64,000 nt of DNA, from assembly GCA_022578965.1 (NCBI GenBank), contig MU400538.1, positions 248,001-312,000 on the forward strand. Reading direction: 5' to 3'. The notes beneath the pieces were generated by a model. It had not been told where the DNA came from, made no database searches, and saw only the letters and a program-made list of their open reading frames with translations. The position numbers and the translations under genes are program-made. Positions 59,599-64,000 of this stretch are shown piece by piece (within the stretch, counting starts at the first letter, position 1; each line of letters starts with the position of its first letter). This DNA is from Xylaria sp. FL1777. Lineage: Eukaryota; Ascomycota; Sordariomycetes; Xylariales; Xylariaceae.

Positions 59599-61354
59599 GA
59601 CTTTAAGAGATGCTATCTAAAAGTCGGAGAGTTGAAAATACCTGGGTAGGGAATTGAGTATTGGGTACTCTGCTGCTGTGTGTGAAAGATCCTCCAGTAT
59701 AAACAATTCTGTGTCCAAAGCAGGCCCCGTAGCTGCTTCTTGCGAGTCTATCAGTCCAATGCCTTGCTTGGCGATTACTTCCAATTTAATGCTTTGAAAG
59801 CGAATCATACTATCACTATCACCGCCCACTAATGATGTGCCCTTCCTCGCTAGTGTCTTCTTTCTTAGCACCTACTTCAGTCTTCGTTTTGTTTAGATCC
59901 CAGCCTATGAGTCTCTATAGATGGCATTAGGTTTGTTAGCTAATCAAGACAAGATCAACCTCACTATTCCATTCGCGATTGGGGACGGGTTGCTACACGT
60001 GCCTACCAACGCGATAGTATACAGTCAAAGGGACGACAAGACTAGATCTAGCATATGGGAGTGCTCTCCTTGATCTTGTGTATGGGAGATAGGCTGAACA
60101 TACATTTCCAAGTTAAATAAACTAATCATTTAAGGAACCCCTTCGTTGTGGTAATGTTCACTTCAATGCATCAATTGACATTCAAGAGAGTGTCGTTCCT
60201 CTCGTCCTTCGATCCAGTCAAGTTGGCGGAGGAGGCATAGATAATAGGTTTACGTAGTCGTCTGGTGGCCATGTAAGTCCATCCTAGGCAGAGATCATCG
60301 GCATAGGATAGGTATTCAAATGCTGTGTATGAGGGGTGAATTGCGATGACGACTGTCAGGAGATCGCGCTGTCGACAAGGTCTAGGTCCTACGAGAAGCA
60401 GTTCAGTATGATAGCCCTTCTCATACTTCAGAAGAGCATCGCTGCTAATATGGCTATCATAAGGGTAGCTCGATGCAACATCGGATATACTTGAACTAAA
60501 ACAGATGTAAATTTATGGTAAGCGAAGGGGTCAGGAATGAAAATGTTGTTGTCTGAAATATTTTATACAATAGTGCAGATGTAGTGATCGTCGCAGTTCT
60601 CTCCAAACATAATCTCCGAAGCTAGTTTGCTAAGAAAAAGGCCTAAAAGCAAGGCACTCATAGATGGTGCATAGTGGCTTTGCGTCTTCTGGCGTTTCGA
60701 TTAATTGCTCATTTCTTAGCTCAACTACAGCACGTTATCTATTCTTTTATATCAGAATCCGCAACTTAGTAGCATACGATTTATCTAAGTGTTGTTTAGA
60801 AACTCCGTCTAAGCCAACACTACCTACCACTACACTAAGCTCAGATTACCTACTTAGATAGGTACCTAAAACGGCAGGTAGAAGACCCTGTGCCGCCAAA
60901 CGGCTCATCCTAGCGAAAAAGGCAAGTCCACGAATTACAGTTACATTACCCAACTAATATCCCTTATCTAAGGTCTTTTACTAGTATAGATAGCAGGGAC
61001 CACGATAATACCGTGATTGGTAGAAAGATTACTTCACACGGACCTAATTGCCTAGTTCTAGCGCTCAAACACAACATGAGAGAAACAACAATGACGAAAA
61101 ACACGAGGTACGCCTTCGACACTACCTACGCCATGCATAAATAGTCGTCTTGGCTTGCACTACTATTCAGGTACACTGTATCGTACATACCCAGTCACTA
61201 CCTGGATAGGTAGGATGACGGGGAACCCTAGGAAGTCCCCCACACGGGCTTCGCGAGCATATGAATAGACCGACTAGACCGACGTATCTGCTACGTAGAT
61301 CTTCGTCGTGTGTCCTGCTCAGCCTTTATCCTCACCTCTTCGGCAGTACATAGT
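59599..61354. other. Gene-free stretch
   Basis: About 1.75 kb without a supportable gene. TAGGTA-type words recur at 60815-60875 and 61190-61215. Confidence 0.55.
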
Positions 61355-63551
61355 ATGGCTTGCTTCAAAGGGGTCCGATGGGCGTCGCTCATCGTGGCCA
61401 GCGTGCTCCCGTGCGCTACTCTGGCCATTGCCAATCTTCGTGTGCAGATTTCAGTGGCCAACAATGTACTCAAGGGTAATGTCAATGGTCGCGTTGTGCT
61501 CATGTTTGCACCCAATGGCACCGACCCCCTTGATGATATAGATGTCACGTCGACACCGAACAAGATGTTCGGCATGAACGTCTTCGAATTTGGTGCCAGG
61601 GACATCGTCACATTGTCTGGTGGCGGCCCCAACAATACTGCAACGGGTGTTTCTGGCTTCCCACTTGCTGGCATGGGTAAGTAGTGTGTACAGATATTCC
61701 CCAGCCTAGATTGAAGAGTCATGATCTGCCACTGCAGCCTGGCACTTCGGAATCGCTGGAACTCAGCCAATTGGACAATACTAACTCCCACTCCGACCAG
61801 ACGACGTTCCAGCTGGCGCGTACCGAGTTCAGGCCTTTTTAAACCCGTATGATAAAGCCAGGCGCAACGACGGCTCTGAAGTGTACCTCAAGTTTCCTTG
61901 TGGTGATGGTGAGCCCAACGTTGACGGTGTTGGAAGTCTTAGTACGCCAGCAGTCGACCTTCAGGTGCATGGCGGCCCCCAGACGATCAAACTCGCTTTT
62001 GATAGTGTTGTGCCTGCTGAGAAGTTCGTGGGGAAGGAGATTGGAGGGTGTTCTCAGGGCAATTACGCCGACACGGCGCTGTTAAAGTACGTGAAGATTA
62101 AGAGCAGGAAGCTCAGCCAATTCTGGGGCCGTGATATGTATGTTGGGGCGAACATCTTACTTCCTGCTGGATATAACGCCGCCGATAAACACACCCGTTA
62201 CCCCGTCCTCTACGACCAGAATCATTGGACCGGCGGGGACGGTGCCTACGGTTATTCTACCAACTCTGTATTCTCTGCGGCATGGGATAAAGGCATCATT
62301 CCCGGTACCAACGGCACCGCCGATCGACCCGCACCTAAGTTGATCATCGTTGCCTTCCGCCATGAAGCTCCATACTACGATGATTCTTATGGAGTGAACA
62401 CAGCTAACCTGGGGCCATACGGAGATGCTATAAACGATGAACTAATCCCGTATATCGATGAGAAGTTCAATACTATCGCTCAACCATACGCGCGAATCCA
62501 GGACGGTGGCTCAACAGGTGGCTGGATCTCAGCTGCTAGCCTAATATTCCGACCTGATCTCTTCGGCGCCTGCTTTTCGTCCTATCCAGACTCTTTGGAT
62601 TTCAACATGCACCAGGCTATCGCACTATACACCAACAAGAATGCTTACCAAAATGCCAATGGCGACCAGATCGGTTCAATCCGCACCTTTGTAAACGACA
62701 CAGAGATCGTTTTGGCGACCACTGCGCAGGAGAACCATTGGGAGCTTGTCTTTGGAACCTCTTCGCGCTCTGCGTTGCAATGGGATGTTTGGAATGCAGT
62801 GTTCGGCATTCAAGGTCTAAATGGCTACCCCTTAGAGCCCTGGGATAAGGTCACCGGTGAGATATACCCGGAGGCGGTGGAATTCTGGAAGCAAATGGAT
62901 CTGTCAAATTACGTTTCCAGCAATTGGAATAATGCGAAGAATCTCGGAGAGGTACTACGCGGGCGTATTTACATCTACGTTGGCACTCACGACAACTACT
63001 ACCTAAACGGAGGTGTAGCCGATTTTGAGAAGAATGTCAACGGTCTGGGAGGACCCAATTGGGCCAATGTCACTATTACTCCTGGCCAGACACATGGCGG
63101 AAACTACCAACGTCGTCAGACATGGGATTACTTGGAGCTTGTATACAGCTGGATCCAAGATCATAGTCCCCAAGGCAAGACACCCCTGTCCAATAAGTTC
63201 ACCAAGTCCTCGAGTCGTGGAAATAGGTTCGAGGATGTTATTCGGGTTGGTGGTCATGAAGCTGCATTGAAGCGCCAGCAGAACCCTGCTCTTTCATATA
63301 AGGAGAACGTCAAACTTGGCCCCACCATCGCGGCGACTACTGGACGATGGGACCCTGGCGTCGTCCTACAAGCACAGTGGGTTCTCAACGGACGCCCAAG
63401 TGGAGCAGTGTTTTCGGTGAACCAAGACGAAACAGTCAAGTACGCATCAACTACAAAAGGAAAGTTTGATTTGAAGTTGCGAGTCACAGGCACGAAAAGA
63501 AACTATAATGATGAGACCAGAGAGAGCAATACTGTCTTCGTGGGAAGATAA
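61355..63551 (+). CDS. Secreted esterase, alpha/beta hydrolase (esterase D / PF00756-type)
   Basis: Two exons (61355-61676, 61801-63551) give 690 residues. The start at 61355 begins a clear signal peptide (GVRWASLIVASVLPCATLA). The N-terminal ~200 residues are a beta-rich domain; the hydrolase domain runs from about residue 205 to 560. Its nucleophile elbow is DGGSTGGWIS, with Ser345 in the G-x-S-x-G pattern; GTHDNYYLNGG likely supplies the acid, and GQTHGGNYQRR the histidine. The C-terminal ~100 residues form a further beta-rich part. The family includes esterase D-, enterochelin-esterase- and feruloyl-esterase-like enzymes, so it should cleave an ester extracellularly, perhaps on plant or lipid material; substrate is unknown. 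Several N-glycosylation sequons are present. There is no linked pathway nearby. Confidence 0.9.
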
Positions 63552-64000
63552 GTTGTCACAAGACCGAAGGCTACCTAGTTCTACAGTATCTTACGTATTA
63601 TAATTAATTTAATTTTTAGTTATCATTTTAAACAGTTTCTCCTAGTAGATTCACCACAGTTAGTTGTACAATATAGAAATACTTAACTATATACCAAAGT
63701 GCTGTTTTTTAATGTTGTACCTAAAGGCCTTCTCCTCGTCGTTGGTGTCTCACACTCTAAGATAGTATCAACATGGCAGTAACGTCCTACATAGTCTCAG
63801 AAAGATTCAGCTATAAATAAGCACCGTATTGTATCATCTCCTTAATTCGTTTCCTTCCCAACCTATTTTAATAAGATGGTAACATGCAGGTTTACCTACA
63901 TTAGCGAGAGCCTAACCAAAACAAGACTTTTAGCAAGGAGCCAACAGCCAGGAGCTGTTCAAAATCAATACTACAGAATTTTAACATAGTGTAAGATTAT
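63552..64000. other. 3' flank, no gene
   Basis: AT-rich sequence to the end of the window; nothing recognised. Confidence 0.55.

Overview
The window looks like chromosomal DNA of a filamentous ascomycete (Pezizomycotina, most likely a Sordariomycete). This rests on short GT-AG introns (mostly 47-140 nt) with CTAAC-like branch sites, families confined to or expanded in these fungi (Pth11-like rhodopsin-domain protein, OPT transporter, hybrid histidine kinase), an AT-saturated block at the left end that looks like RIP-mutated repeat, and genes on both strands without operons. All gene models below were spliced by hand by matching reading phase across GT-AG junctions; they have not been tested against transcripts.

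Layout. 1-3.2 kb is an AT-rich, gene-free left arm. 3.3-16.7 kb holds a Pth11-like membrane protein, the wreck of a TPR (kinesin-light-chain-type) gene, a fungal PD-(D/E)xK-like protein (DUF7924-type), a LAT-family amino-acid permease, an unassigned mitochondrial membrane protein and a small secreted effector-like protein. 19-30.4 kb is the most unusual part: an orphan multi-pass membrane protein, a secreted nine-cysteine protein, a three-exon 1560-residue Rhs/YD-repeat protein of bacterial polymorphic-toxin architecture divergent from the cysteine-rich gene, and a MYND zinc-finger protein. 31-43 kb is mostly conserved housekeeping: the importin Mtr10, the spliceosomal SmE protein, 5-formyltetrahydrofolate cyclo-ligase, an OPT peptide transporter with a very long disordered N-terminus, and an acetamidase/formamidase. 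45-63.6 kb holds a soluble hybrid histidine kinase, a secreted BBE-type FAD oxidase, a retrotransposon integrase scrap, oligoribonuclease, phosphoglucomutase, an Osm1/Frd1-type fumarate reductase with extreme GC, and a secreted esterase.

Functional reading. There is no clear biosynthetic cluster. Housekeeping genes (Mtr10, SmE, cyclo-ligase, oligoribonuclease, phosphoglucomutase) alternate with secreted or accessory genes and broken genes in long intergenic stretches, so this is a mixed core/accessory segment. The best candidate for something under-described is the eukaryotic, intron-bearing Rhs protein: an apparently intact Rhs shell and core motif followed by a hydrophobic Gly/Ala-rich tail with no catalytic domain I can recognise.
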